From Porticoccaceae bacterium LTM1 (GTDB lineage: Bacteria > Pseudomonadota > Gammaproteobacteria > Pseudomonadales > Porticoccaceae), in assembly GCA_030252795.1 (NCBI GenBank), contig CP127080.1:1376501-1440500 (forward strand): DNA of 64,000 nt, written 5' to 3'. This document shows, piece by piece, positions 1-9,006 of the stretch (position 1 is its first letter; each line of letters starts with the position of its first letter). The translations under genes and the position numbers were made by a program. The notes below the pieces were generated by a model, which saw only the letters and a list, made by a program, of their open reading frames with translations, made no database searches and was not told where the DNA came from.

Positions 1-315
1 GTTGTTCTTCACGAGTTTGCGCACCAATTGGATCAGGAATCCGGTACTGCCAATGGCGCACCGCTATTGAACCAGGTGTCCAGCTACCAGAGCTGGGCAA
101 GAGTGCTGTCCCGTGAATTTGAAGAGCTGCAGGATGATCTGATGCGTGGTCACCGGGGACTTCTGGATCACTACGGCGCCACCAACCCGGCTGAATTTTT
201 TGCGGTAGCCACCGAAACGTTTTATGAGCGACCGGACAAAATGATGCAGGAGCATCCAGAGTTGTTTGAGCAATTAATGGCTTATTTTCAGGTTGATCCC
301 AGGAAGTGGCAGTGA
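1..315 (+). CDS. mtfA: MtfA-like zinc peptidase, C-terminal fragment
   Basis: The window opens inside this gene, so only the last 104 residues are visible. They start with VVLHEFAHQLD; HEFAH is the HExxH-type zinc site of the MtfA (Mlc titration factor A) family, a cytosolic metallopeptidase that in E. coli binds the glucose regulator Mlc and so affects ptsG expression. The tail with NPAEFFAVATETFYE supplies the downstream Glu typical of this gluzincin-like fold and is strongly conserved in the family. The stop at 313-315 is followed closely by the convergent ychJ-like gene. The upstream part and the start lie outside the window. Function beyond peptidase is by homology. Confidence 0.85.
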   Translation, partial: VVLHEFAHQLDQESGTANGAPLLNQVSSYQSWARVLSREFEELQDDLMRGHRGLLDHYGATNPAEFFAVATETFYERPDKMMQEHPELFEQLMAYFQVDPRKWQ

Positions 316-322
316 AGGTTTT

Positions 323-784
323 TTAATTTCCGTGACACTTCTTAAACTTCTTGCCACTCCCACAAGGGCAGGGATCATTGCGTCCTGCATTGACCTGAGC
401 AGGTAGTATTTCCCCGTCCAGATAAAACCAGCGGTCATCCTCTTTTGTAAAGCGTGAACGCTCATGAAGTTGTCCGAGTTCACCCTGGTCTTCGTAGGTG
501 GCAATAAACTCTACTTGATCAGAGTCGCTGGAAATCACTTGCAGATTAAGCCAGTGAGTACTGGCTATGGTTTGAGCCAGAACCTCGCGATCATCGACTT
601 GCCTTTTATCGGGATGGTGAGTCTCTACCAGGTAATCCACCAGTCCTTTGCAGAATGCGCTGTAACGAGAGCGCATCAAAGTTTCGGCAGTCGGGGCTGG
701 TGTGCCATTGTGATAGGGTTGGCAGCAGTTGGCGTATGGCTTTGCTGATCCGCAAGGGCAGATTGTCATCAGGCAGTTTTTCAT
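323..784 (-). CDS. ychJ: YchJ-family SEC-C motif protein (UPF0225)
   Basis: A 153-residue protein with two cysteine-rich SEC-C type zinc motifs, one at the N-terminus ([13 protein letters not shown]) and one at the C-terminus ([18 protein letters not shown]), around a central NTF2-like YchJ domain ([23 protein letters not shown]). This is the standard YchJ layout and length. Its biochemical role is not established. The second Met (start at 769) would match the E. coli N-terminus better; neither start has a strong ribosome-binding site. It is convergent with the mtfA fragment and divergent from yeiP across an 85-base promoter gap. Confidence 0.85.
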   Translation of the reverse strand: MKNCLMTICPCGSAKPYANCCQPYHNGTPAPTAETLMRSRYSAFCKGLVDYLVETHHPDKRQVDDREVLAQTIASTHWLNLQVISSDSDQVEFIATYEDQGELGQLHERSRFTKEDDRWFYLDGEILPAQVNAGRNDPCPCGSGKKFKKCHGN

Positions 785-829
785 TAAGTTTTGGTTGGAG
801 CGCGCACACCAAAGTAGAAGTTCTCGCGC

Positions 830-835
830 TATAAT
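830..835 (+). promoter_or_regulatory. -10 box for yeiP
   Basis: A perfect TATAAT lies 34 bases before the yeiP start in the ychJ/yeiP gap. No good -35 is seen at 16-18 bases spacing, so this is a candidate only. Confidence 0.45.
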
Positions 836-869
836 CGCGTCAGTTTATGACCCTCGAAAGGAATACACA

Positions 870-1433
870 ATGAAAGCCAGTGACCTGAAGCGTGGCATGA
901 TCGTTGAGATCAATGGCGCTCCGCATATTGCCAAGCAAATTGATGTGAAAAGCCCGTCTTCACGTGGAGCGAATACTCTCTACAAGGTTCGTTTCAATAA
1001 CCTGAAAACCGGCCAGAAGCTGGATGAAACTTACAAAGGCGATGACATGCTCAAGGATTGTGACTGTCAGCGTCGCGAGGTTCAGTACTCCTATTTTGAT
1101 GGCGACAACTATGTGTTCATGAACATGGAAGATTTCAGTCAGTACAGTCTGGGTGCGGATGATCTGGAAGGGCAGCTGGAATATTTGATTGATGGTCTTG
1201 AAGGCATAACCGCGCTGATCCTGGATGGCAATGCCATTGGTATCGAATTGCCGCAATCGGTGAATATGACCATTATCGAGACCCCGCCCTGCATTAAAGG
1301 TGCCAGTGCTACTGGCCGCACCAAACCGGCGAAAATGGCCACCGGCCTGGAAGTTCAGGTGCCGGAGTACCTGGAAGAGGGTGAGCTGATCAAAATCAAC
1401 ACTACCACCAATAAATTTATGTCTAGGGCATAG
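870..1433 (+). CDS. yeiP: Elongation factor P-like protein YeiP
   Basis: A 187-residue three-domain EF-P-like protein. The N-terminal KOW-like domain contains SSRGANTLYKVRFNNLKTGQ. The usual EF-P lysine loop (PGKGxA) is replaced by SPSSRGA, which is the mark of the YeiP branch, so no beta-lysylated or rhamnosylated tip is expected. OB domains follow, ending in GELIKINTTTNKFMSRA. EF-P relatives act at the ribosomal E site during difficult peptide bonds; the specific role of YeiP is less clear. The ATG at 870 has an AAAGGA ribosome-binding site (about 857-862) and gives the family's length of about 190; an upstream in-frame extension is not supported. A strong terminator follows. Confidence 0.93.
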   Translation: MKASDLKRGMIVEINGAPHIAKQIDVKSPSSRGANTLYKVRFNNLKTGQKLDETYKGDDMLKDCDCQRREVQYSYFDGDNYVFMNMEDFSQYSLGADDLEGQLEYLIDGLEGITALILDGNAIGIELPQSVNMTIIETPPCIKGASATGRTKPAKMATGLEVQVPEYLEEGELIKINTTTNKFMSRA

Positions 1434-1488
1434 TACTTAGTTTGTGACTGGGGCTGTTTTAAACAGCGTCAGATTTCTCCCCCTGCTA

Positions 1489-1522
1489 CAGGACTGCTAA
1501 AATAGCAGTCCTGTTTGTTTTT
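1489..1522 (+). terminator. Rho-independent terminator after yeiP
   Basis: A perfect 10-bp stem (CAGGACTGCT / AGCAGTCCTG) with a 5-base loop is followed by TTTGTTTTT. It separates yeiP from rapA and argues against any rapA start upstream of 1523. Confidence 0.9.
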
Positions 1523-1565
1523 ATGCCGGCTATACATCACCGGCCCCAGCTGTAGTGAGAGTCTT

Positions 1566-4445
1566 TTGAGCACTTTACGTTTTATTCCCGGCCAGCGCTG
1601 GGTCAGCAATACCGAATCCGAAGCCGGTCTCGGCATCATCGTTGAGGCCGCTGGCCGCCGTGTGACAGTCAGTTTTCCTGCCATTGGAGAAGAGCGGGTC
1701 TATGCGGCGGATAATGCACCGTTGAGCCGTGTGCAGTACAACGTAGGTGATCGTATTCGCAGTGATGAGGATCTGGTGCTGACCGTTACCGAGGTGCGGG
1801 AAGAGGGCAGTATTTTCAGCTACATGGGGCTGGATGGTGACGGAAAAGAGCACTGTATTGATGAGCTGGAGTTGGACAGCTTTGTCCAGTTCAGTAAGCC
1901 ACAGGACCGACTTTTTGCCGGACAGGTGGATAAGCTCAGCCAGTTTGAACTGCGTCAGCAGACCCTTGCTCATCGCCACCGCTTGCAGCAAAGCGACGTG
2001 TTGGGCCTGTTGGGGGCTCGAGTGCAGCTGCTTCCCCATCAGCTTTATATCGCCCATGAAGTGGCAAACCGCCACGCCCCACGTGTATTGCTGGCCGATG
2101 AAGTAGGCTTGGGTAAAACCATCGAGGCAGGCCTGGTCATTCACCAGCAGTTGGTGTCCGGTCGCTCCCGTCGTGTATTGGTAGTGGTGCCAGACAGTCT
2201 TGTGCATCAGTGGTTGGTGGAGATGTTGCGCCGCTTCAACCTGATGTTCACGATTCTCGATGAGGACCGCTGTCAGGCACTGACACCGGAAGACGATGAC
2301 GGAAGCGCTAATCCGTTCGAAAGTGCACAACTGGTTCTGTGCAGCTTGTCCTTCCTTTCTAAATCGCCAAAGCGCCACCAGCAAGCCTGTGATGCTGGCT
2401 GGGATCTTATGGTGGTGGACGAAGCACACCACCTGCAGTGGAGTGAGAAAGAGGCCAGCCTAGAGTACCAATGCGTAGAAGCGCTGGCGAAAAATGTACT
2501 GGGACTGCTTCTGCTTACCGCTACTCCAGAACAGCTGGGTATCGAGAGTCACTTTGCCCGTTTACGCCTGCTGGATCCCGACCGTTATTACGATTTGCAG
2601 AAATTCTGTGACGAAGAGGGCGAATATCAACGGGTCAGCCGTTTGGTTGAACAGCTGACCAGTGAGGATGCTGCCGATCAGCTACGCCATAGCGATGAGC
2701 TGAAAGCAGAATTGCAACATTACCTGGGCAGCGATGCGGACAAGTTGCAAAAAGAGTTGGATGACGATGGCTGTGAACAGGCCATTGACGATGTGGTACG
2801 CACGCTATTGGATCATCACGGCACCGGCCGAGTACTGTTCCGCAATACACGGGATGCCGTCAGCGGTTTTCCGGAGCGTCGCCTGGTTCCGCACAAACTC
2901 CAAACGCCTGCTGCCTATCGAAGTGCCAGTGAAGGTGCCAGTATTGAACAGCTGCTGAAACCGGAAATGTTACTTGGTGGCGGCTGGCTAGCTTCTGACC
3001 CTCGTGTGAAATGGCTTGCCAACTGGCTGGCAGACTTGCGCGAGGAGAGTCGCAGTGACAAGGTGCTGGTAATCTGCGCCAATGCCGACACCGCCCAACA
3101 ACTGGAAAATCACCTCAATATCCGTTGTGGCGTTCACTCGGCAGTATTCCATGAAGGAATGAGCCTGGTGGAACGGGACCGCGCTGCCGCCTATTTTGCC
3201 GACGAGGAAGAGAGCGCACAGGCACTTATCTGCTCGGAAATTGGCAGTGAAGGCCGCAACTTCCAGTTTGCCCGCCACATGGTGCTGTTCGACTTGCCGC
3301 TTAATCCGGATCTACTTGAGCAGCGTATCGGTCGTCTCGACCGGATTGGTCAAAAGTACACAGTCAATATTCATGTGCCGTTTTACGACAGTGGCGCCCA
3401 GTTTGCCCTGTTGCGTTGGTATCACGATGGCCTTAATGCCTTTGAGCGGGTTTGCCCGGTGGGTGGTGCAATCCAGGCGCAGGTGCGGCAGGAGCTGGAT
3501 GCTTGTTTGGTGAATGATAATGTCCAGGCGTTGGACAAGTTGGTGGCTCAAACCTATAAGCTGACCGAGGCGGCATTGTACGAATTTCAGCAAGGTCGCG
3601 ATCGTCTGCTGGAGATGTCCTCCTGTAATCCGAAGCGAGCCCAGCAGGTTGTCGATTCAGTTGCTGAGGCTGAGAGCCCGGAAGTTTTGACCGAATACAT
3701 GGAAAAGGTATTCGACCAATACGGTGTTGATCACAACCACCACAGTGCTGATGCGGTGATCCTGGAACCGAGCGATCATCTTCAATGCGAAAGTTTTCCG
3801 GGGCTGTATGAAGATGGTATGACTGCCACATTCAATCGTGAGAAGGCACTCAGCCGTGAAGATATGCACTATCTGAGCTGGGAACACCCCATGGTCAGTG
3901 GTTCCATGGAGATGATTCTGAGCGGCGAATTTGGCAACACCTCTGTTTGTACCATGAAGCTGCCACCACTCAAGCCTGGCAATCTTTTGTTGGAGACGGT
4001 GTTTACACTGCACTGCGCAGCACCCCGTTCACTGCAAGTACCTCGCTATATGCCTTCAAGAAAGGTGCGGGTGGTGGTTGAGAGCAATGGTAAAGACTTA
4101 AGTGCCGTACTGACCCCGCAACACTACCAGAAACTCGCACAAGGCGTTGCCAAGGGAACAGCCCAAGAGTTGGTGCGTCATGCCAGACCACAGATTACTG
4201 CGTTGATTGATAAGGCAGAGACCATCGCTTCCTCTCAACAGCAGGGACTGATTGATGCCGCCATTGCCAAAATGGAACAGTCACAAGGTGTTGAGCTGCA
4301 ACGCTTGAAGTCACTGGCGAAAGTGAACCCAAATATTCGCCAGGACGAGATTGATTACCTGGAAGAAACCAGGGATCAGTTGCAAAAATACCTCGAAGGC
4401 GCAGAACTAAGGCTGGACTCGCTGAGAGTTGCGATTACCGTCTGA
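1566..4445 (+). CDS. rapA: RNA polymerase-associated Swi2/Snf2 ATPase RapA
   Basis: A 959-residue protein (E. coli RapA has 968). RapA binds RNA polymerase and uses ATP hydrolysis to recycle stalled enzyme. The N-terminus (PGQRWVSNTESEAGLG) matches the RapA Tudor-like region. DEVGLGKTIEAGLV near residue 177 is Walker A, VVDEAHHL near residue 284 is the DEAH box, LLLLTATPEQ is motif III, and QRIGRLDRIGQK is motif VI of the helicase C lobe. The chosen start is TTG at 1566, with GTGAGAG just before it; the longer reading frame begins inside the upstream terminator and is rejected. It stands alone as a transcription unit. Confidence 0.95.
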   Translation: MSTLRFIPGQRWVSNTESEAGLGIIVEAAGRRVTVSFPAIGEERVYAADNAPLSRVQYNVGDRIRSDEDLVLTVTEVREEGSIFSYMGLDGDGKEHCIDELELDSFVQFSKPQDRLFAGQVDKLSQFELRQQTLAHRHRLQQSDVLGLLGARVQLLPHQLYIAHEVANRHAPRVLLADEVGLGKTIEAGLVIHQQLVSGRSRRVLVVVPDSLVHQWLVEMLRRFNLMFTILDEDRCQALTPEDDDGSANPFESAQLVLCSLSFLSKSPKRHQQACDAGWDLMVVDEAHHLQWSEKEASLEYQCVEALAKNVLGLLLLTATPEQLGIESHFARLRLLDPDRYYDLQKFCDEEGEYQRVSRLVEQLTSEDAADQLRHSDELKAELQHYLGSDADKLQKELDDDGCEQAIDDVVRTLLDHHGTGRVLFRNTRDAVSGFPERRLVPHKLQTPAAYRSASEGASIEQLLKPEMLLGGGWLASDPRVKWLANWLADLREESRSDKVLVICANADTAQQLENHLNIRCGVHSAVFHEGMSLVERDRAAAYFADEEESAQALICSEIGSEGRNFQFARHMVLFDLPLNPDLLEQRIGRLDRIGQKYTVNIHVPFYDSGAQFALLRWYHDGLNAFERVCPVGGAIQAQVRQELDACLVNDNVQALDKLVAQTYKLTEAALYEFQQGRDRLLEMSSCNPKRAQQVVDSVAEAESPEVLTEYMEKVFDQYGVDHNHHSADAVILEPSDHLQCESFPGLYEDGMTATFNREKALSREDMHYLSWEHPMVSGSMEMILSGEFGNTSVCTMKLPPLKPGNLLLETVFTLHCAAPRSLQVPRYMPSRKVRVVVESNGKDLSAVLTPQHYQKLAQGVAKGTAQELVRHARPQITALIDKAETIASSQQQGLIDAAIAKMEQSQGVELQRLKSLAKVNPNIRQDEIDYLEETRDQLQKYLEGAELRLDSLRVAITV

Positions 4446-4465
4446 CTTTCCCCTAGTCATCTCTT

Positions 4466-4498
4466 CAACGACCGGGTGATATGGTTACCCGGTCGTTG
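4466..4498 (+). terminator. Hairpin after rapA, probable terminator
   Basis: A perfect 12-bp stem (CAACGACCGGGT / ACCCGGTCGTTG) with a 9-base loop lies 21 bases after the rapA stop. There is no clear T-run, so termination is likely but not certain. Confidence 0.5.
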
Positions 4499-4614
4499 AG
4501 TAATTTCGTATCAACCGGCCACTCATCTGACCAAATTCAAGATCAACAAATTGGCACTCTCCCTAAACTGTGCTAAAAAGTCCTTTCAATATAATAAATA
4601 TGGAAGGAATCCAA

Positions 4615-5724
4615 ATGTCTGTAGATATACCTTCAGATCAGCCAGTCACTCCCGGCACTCCCGAATCTCCAGTTAATCCGCAAGTTGAAACCCCAGAATC
4701 CCCACCAAGACGCATCCAGATGGAGTTTCGTGGATCTGGTAGTGAATTCTTTCGTATATGGATCGTGAATGTTTTGCTCTCTATTGTGACCCTGGGGATT
4801 TACTCCGCCTGGGCCAAGGTGAGAACCAAGCGATATTTCTACGGGAATACCTATCTCGATAATCACAATTTTGAATATACCGCCGATCCAATTGTGATTT
4901 TGAAGGGGAGAATTATTGCTGCTGTCTTATTGGTCGGTTATATATTTGCACAGAACTTTTTCCCTGTAATATCTGGTTTGCTTGCTTTGGCAGGTATGAT
5001 TATTTTCCCGTGGTTTTTTGTGCGAGCCTATGCATTTAATGCTTATCACAGTGTGTATCGTGGTATTCGATTTCGATTTTCGCGCAGTTATGGCGAGGCT
5101 GCCAAAGCCTATATTCTATGGCCATTTTTGGGTGTAATTACTTTTGGAATACTCTATCCAAGTGCTATTTTGCGTCAGGAAAAGTTGCTGGTTGAAGGAC
5201 ACAGCTATGGAGAGAGCCAGTTTTCGCTGAATATCAGAGTGGGTCAGATCTGGGCAATTGTCGGGATAATGATTGCGCTCGGTGTACTGTTTGCTATTGG
5301 CACATCTGTATTGACCGCAATTATCGCCGGAGTGTCAGGTTTGGAAGGCGCAGAGAACCGAAATGGTATTTTTGCAATTATTTCGATGATTCCGTTATTC
5401 CTGTTTTATTTTGTAATGATGGCCTACTTTACCGTAGCAATGATGAACTTGCGTTATGGAAATATGTTGATTGCAGGCAACCAATTTAATGCCAATTACA
5501 AATTTGGCGCCTGGTTGTGGTTGCTGGTTTCCAACACATTTATGATCGTACTGACTCTGGGGCTGGCTATTCCCTGGGCGATGGTTCGCGTGGTTCGTTA
5601 CCGTGCCAGTTGCACCAGTCTTAACGCCAGGGATATGGATCACTTCGTTGCCGGTGAAAGCAATAAAACCAGCGCACTGGGTGATGAAGTGGGCGAGGCC
5701 TTTGATCTGGGCTTTGGCATATGA
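4615..5724 (+). CDS. DUF898 (YjgN-family) inner-membrane protein
   Basis: A 369-residue multi-pass membrane protein of the DUF898/YjgN family. A proline-rich cytosolic N-terminus (about 30 residues) leads into FRGSGSEFFRIWIVNVLLSI and LGIYSAWAKVRTKRYFYGNT, the family's signature; the second half repeats the pattern (YKFGAWLWLLVSNTFMIVLT, ending with AIPWAMVRVVRYR), so the protein looks like two related halves. The ATG at 4615 is chosen because GGAAGGAA sits 6-13 bases before it. The stop overlaps the ATG of the next gene (ATGA), so the two are translationally coupled. Function is unknown; a transporter or a partner of the M48 protease are both possible. Confidence 0.85.
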   Translation: MSVDIPSDQPVTPGTPESPVNPQVETPESPPRRIQMEFRGSGSEFFRIWIVNVLLSIVTLGIYSAWAKVRTKRYFYGNTYLDNHNFEYTADPIVILKGRIIAAVLLVGYIFAQNFFPVISGLLALAGMIIFPWFFVRAYAFNAYHSVYRGIRFRFSRSYGEAAKAYILWPFLGVITFGILYPSAILRQEKLLVEGHSYGESQFSLNIRVGQIWAIVGIMIALGVLFAIGTSVLTAIIAGVSGLEGAENRNGIFAIISMIPLFLFYFVMMAYFTVAMMNLRYGNMLIAGNQFNANYKFGAWLWLLVSNTFMIVLTLGLAIPWAMVRVVRYRASCTSLNARDMDHFVAGESNKTSALGDEVGEAFDLGFGI

Positions 5725-6839
5725 TGGATATTCAGGGCTTTTGGCAAGATGGAAAAATTTCGGCTTCTCCGGAAGCCGTCCTTCATGCTGATGCAGTGGG
5801 GCGACTTACGGTTAGAGTTGGAAATGAGGCTGTTGTCAGTGCAGAGATCAAGGAAGTAAAAATCCCTGATCGCCTGGGCAATATCCAGCGACAACTGCGG
5901 TTTCCGAATGGCGGTACTTTTGTTACCGCCAATAATGAAGCCGTGGATCAATTACAGCGCAATTTGGGCAAAAGCAGCGGGGGGCATAAGCTTCACGCTG
6001 CGGAAAACCGCTGGAGTCTTGCGCTTGTTTGCCTGACTTTGATTGTAGGTTTAATTGCCTGGTGTTTGATCTGGGGTGTGCCGCTAGCCGCACAGGGTGT
6101 CGCTAAGGTTATTCCTGATGCTGTGGTGGAGTACACGGACCAAACGTCGATTGATTTTTTTGACGATGTTTGGCTTGATCCGTCGAACTTGCCTGAAGCT
6201 CGTCAAAAACAGTTGCTCAATTATTTCCAGCCCTATATCCATACTCTGCAAAGTTCCAGTGATATGCCGGAAATTGATGTTCAATTCCGTGATGGTGGAC
6301 CACTGGGTGCTAATGCGTTTGCATTGCCGGGCGGCACGATTATCTTTACAGATGACATTGTTGAATTGGCAAAGAGTGATGCCGAGCTACTTTCAGTCTT
6401 GTTTCACGAAATAGGGCATGTTGAACATCAACATGGAATGCGGTCTGTACTGCAAGGCTCAATCATTGTGTTGTCACTTGCGTTCGTTACCGGTGATATG
6501 AATGGTGTTGCCGAATTGCTGTTGGGCATTCCGGTGTTACTGGTAAACAGTGCCTACTCCAGGGATTTTGAAACCGAAGCAGACGATTATGCTTATCAAA
6601 ATATGAAACAGGAGGGCATTCCGCTACATCATTTTGCCGATATTCTGAGCCGTATGGATCATCAACATCATCATGGTGATGAGGCGAATAAGGGGGAAGA
6701 AAATAAATCCACAGATCAAGGCCCTGTAAGTCATGACACTTCCGATGAAAGTTCAGACAAGGATGTAATGGGGTATTTTTCTACCCACCCCTTGACTAAG
6801 GATCGTATCAAGCGGTTTGAGACAGAAGGCGACGAGTAG
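5721..6839 (+). CDS. M48-family membrane zinc metallopeptidase
   Basis: A 372-residue protein. The N-terminal ~85 residues form a small cytosolic domain, then one membrane span (SLALVCLTLIVGLIAWCLIW), then an M48 peptidase domain with HEIGH at residues 229-233 (zinc His pair and catalytic Glu) and a downstream FETEADDYA that supplies the third zinc ligand. A His-rich, acidic linker follows, then the M48-typical YFSTHPLTKDRIKRF near the C-terminus. This resembles HtpX/BepA-type proteases of envelope quality control. It starts inside the stop codon of the DUF898 gene, so the two are co-expressed and perhaps co-function; substrate unknown. Confidence 0.88.
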   Translation: MMDIQGFWQDGKISASPEAVLHADAVGRLTVRVGNEAVVSAEIKEVKIPDRLGNIQRQLRFPNGGTFVTANNEAVDQLQRNLGKSSGGHKLHAAENRWSLALVCLTLIVGLIAWCLIWGVPLAAQGVAKVIPDAVVEYTDQTSIDFFDDVWLDPSNLPEARQKQLLNYFQPYIHTLQSSSDMPEIDVQFRDGGPLGANAFALPGGTIIFTDDIVELAKSDAELLSVLFHEIGHVEHQHGMRSVLQGSIIVLSLAFVTGDMNGVAELLLGIPVLLVNSAYSRDFETEADDYAYQNMKQEGIPLHHFADILSRMDHQHHHGDEANKGEENKSTDQGPVSHDTSDESSDKDVMGYFSTHPLTKDRIKRFETEGDE

Positions 6840-6852
6840 TTCGTTGAGATAA

Positions 6853-6890
6853 AAAAAGAGGCTTTGGTATTGATACCAAAGCCTCTTTTT
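6853..6890. terminator. Bidirectional terminator between the M48 gene and trmA
   Basis: A long, nearly perfect stem (AAAAAGAGGCTTTGGTAT / ATACCAAAGCCTCTTTTT) with a 2-base loop has T-runs on both strands. It serves both converging genes. Confidence 0.93.
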
Positions 6891-6912
6891 ATTGTGCCAG
6901 GTTTTTATGGCA

Positions 6913-8010
6913 TTAAGTGCGTTTGACCAGTAGCGCACCACACTCAAGGTGATGGGTGTAAGGGAATTGGTCAAAGGCTGCAAATTTGGCAATCTCGTGA
7001 GTGTCTTGCAGTGCTTCAAGGTTGTTTTTCATGGTCTCCGGATTGCAGGAGATGTACAGGATATTGTCAAAACCTCTTACCAGCTCCACGGTGCCGTCAT
7101 CTAGTCCGGCACGGGGTGGGTCTACAAACACGGTGGAAAAGTTATAGCTGTCCAGGTCAACATTGTTCAGGCGTCTGAACGGGCGAACCTTATTGAGGGC
7201 ATCGGTAAAGTCCTCGCTGGACATGCGGACAATTTCGATATTGTCCACACCGTTTTCTTTCATGCTCCATTGCGATGAATTTACCGAAATCTTTGAGATT
7301 TCTGTGGCCAATACACGTTCAAAATTTTGTGCCAGTGGCAGAGTAAAGTTGCCGTTACCGCAGTAGAGCTCCAACAGGTCACCGCCTTGTCTCTCAGGTG
7401 ATAAGTTGCGGCTGGTTTCTACGGCCCAGCCAAGCATTTTCTGGTTTACACCGGCGTTTGGTTGGGTAAATCCGGTTTCTACCTGTTTGTAGCGATATTT
7501 ATTGCCCAGTACATCCAGTTCTTCGATGACGTAATCGCGTTCCAGCACCACCTTCTGCTTTTTGCTGCGACCAATAATGGGGGCACCTAATTTTGTACTA
7601 AGGGCTCTGGCTTCGTTCTGCCACTGATCATCGAGAGGTTTGTGATAAATAAGGGTTATTAACGCATCGCCACTCAAGGTAGTTAAGAACTCAACTACAT
7701 AAAGCTTGCGGCGCAGTAGTTCATTATCTTTGATTCCTGTCATCAGCCGTGGCATCAGCTCACCAATTCGGGTGGAACCAATCGGGAACTCCTGAATCGG
7801 AATAGGGCGACTGCCGCCTGGCAGGTGCATGGCATAGTGGGATTCGTCGCCTTCATGCCATATACGAAACTCGGCTCGCATACGAAAGTTGATTGGCTCC
7901 GAGGTGAACACCTCTATTTCCGGCAGGTTCAGTGCTGCAAAGTCTTCACGCACCTTGCTGATCTTGTCGGTGAGCTGCTTGTCGTATTGGCTGGTGTCGA
8001 TGGTATTCAA
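6913..8010 (-). CDS. trmA: tRNA (uracil-54-C5)-methyltransferase TrmA
   Basis: A 365-residue SAM-dependent enzyme that makes m5U54 in the T-loop of tRNA (E. coli TrmA has 366). It has the SAM site LLELYCGNGNFTLPLA, the VFVDPPRAGLD motif, the nucleophile cysteine in ISCNPETM (about Cys322) and the catalytic base Glu in HHLE (about Glu356). The N-terminus lacks the TRAM domain and iron-sulfur cysteines of RlmD/RlmC, which separates it from those relatives. It is convergent with the M48 gene and divergent from yjbQ. Confidence 0.95.
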   Translation of the reverse strand: MNTIDTSQYDKQLTDKISKVREDFAALNLPEIEVFTSEPINFRMRAEFRIWHEGDESHYAMHLPGGSRPIPIQEFPIGSTRIGELMPRLMTGIKDNELLRRKLYVVEFLTTLSGDALITLIYHKPLDDQWQNEARALSTKLGAPIIGRSKKQKVVLERDYVIEELDVLGNKYRYKQVETGFTQPNAGVNQKMLGWAVETSRNLSPERQGGDLLELYCGNGNFTLPLAQNFERVLATEISKISVNSSQWSMKENGVDNIEIVRMSSEDFTDALNKVRPFRRLNNVDLDSYNFSTVFVDPPRAGLDDGTVELVRGFDNILYISCNPETMKNNLEALQDTHEIAKFAAFDQFPYTHHLECGALLVKRT

Positions 8011-8108
8011 AATGGGGTAACCTGAATCTGGTGCAGGGGCCTGTTAAGAGGCCCTAAGTGGGTAAGCTGCGGCATTATACGGCAAACCGAGTGGTATGAG
8101 GAATTGAG

Positions 8109-8516
8109 GTGATCCAGACAGTTTCAGTACCTGTTTCCGGGCAGGGGCTTCACGATATAACCAACAGGATTCAGTCGGCAGTGGCCGCTGCAGGGCTTTC
8201 TGAAGGGCTTTGTACATTGTATATCCAGCACACGTCGGCCAGTCTGTTGATTCAGGAGAACTACGACCCTTCAGCCAAAGCGGATCTGGAGAGTTGGTTG
8301 AACCGCCTGGTGCCGGAAAATGATCCACTCTACACCCATACCCTGGAAGGGCCGGATGATATGCCGGCACATATCAAGTCAGCATTGACTGCCACATCGC
8401 TCTCAATTCCTATTATGAATAGCAAGCTGGCGTTGGGTTCATGGCAGGGGATTTTTCTGTGGGAACACCGTCATCACGCGGGTGGTAGAAAAGTATTGGT
8501 GCATACTAGTGCTTAA
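8109..8516 (+). CDS. yjbQ: YjbQ family protein (UPF0047)
   Basis: A 135-residue protein with the family signature TLYIQHTSASLLIQENYDPS and C-terminal LGSWQGIFLWEHR; conserved His residues form the presumed active site. Family members complement thiamine phosphate synthase mutants weakly, but the physiological role is unclear. The start is GTG at 8109 with a GAGGA about 7 bases upstream. The next gene follows after 31 bases and may be co-transcribed. Confidence 0.88.
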   Translation: MIQTVSVPVSGQGLHDITNRIQSAVAAAGLSEGLCTLYIQHTSASLLIQENYDPSAKADLESWLNRLVPENDPLYTHTLEGPDDMPAHIKSALTATSLSIPIMNSKLALGSWQGIFLWEHRHHAGGRKVLVHTSA

Positions 8517-8547
8517 TCGGCGGTGCGCACCATTATGGAGGGTTTAT

Positions 8548-8952
8548 ATGGATAAAGACATTCTGCTGGTTTACGACAAAGAATGCCCGATCTGCGATTA
8601 CTACTGTCTTAAAGTGCGTATCGAGGAGTCGGTCGGTCGACTGGTTTTGGTGAACGCCAGAGAGTCCTGCGAAGTGATGGATGAAATTACTGCTCAGGGG
8701 CTCGATATTGATCAGGGTATGGTATTGAAGCTAAATGGCCAGATATATTACGGCCCGGATGCCATCTATATGCTGACAAAAATTGGTGGTAAATCGGGGA
8801 TGTTTAACCGGTTAAATTCGTTGTTTTATGGTTCACAAATAGGGGCCGGGGTTTTTTATCCGATCAGTCGGTTTTTTAGAAATCTGTTACTGAAGGCTTT
8901 GGGGAAAACCAAAATCAATAATTTGAATTTTGAGGATAATGAAAAATTTTAA
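8548..8952 (+). CDS. DCC-family thiol-disulfide oxidoreductase-like protein (DUF393)
   Basis: A 134-residue protein whose N-terminus reads LLVYDKECPICDYYC. The D-x-x-CPxC motif is the hallmark of the DCC/DUF393 family, thought to have a thioredoxin-like fold and redox activity. YYGPDAIYMLTK is the second conserved block. The C-terminal third has hydrophobic stretches but no convincing transmembrane span. The ATG at 8548 follows GGAGGG at a good distance; the longer open frame reading through the end of yjbQ is not used. Confidence 0.85.
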   Translation: MDKDILLVYDKECPICDYYCLKVRIEESVGRLVLVNARESCEVMDEITAQGLDIDQGMVLKLNGQIYYGPDAIYMLTKIGGKSGMFNRLNSLFYGSQIGAGVFYPISRFFRNLLLKALGKTKINNLNFEDNEKF

Positions 8953-8970
8953 TGACCTTCATTATCCTCA
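8931..8970. terminator. 13-bp hairpin at the end of the DCC gene
   Basis: TGAGGATAATGAA and its exact complement are separated by 14 bases, spanning the stop codon. It lies between convergent genes and probably protects or terminates transcripts; there is no T-run. Confidence 0.45.
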
Positions 8971-9006
8971 AGGGCATGGCGACACTAAAGAACCAAGTTA
9001 CCTGAC

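Noticed and set aside
1515-1565. Upstream TTG start for rapA
   Set aside because: It lies inside the yeiP terminator and adds residues not found in RapA; TTG 1566 has a ribosome-binding site.
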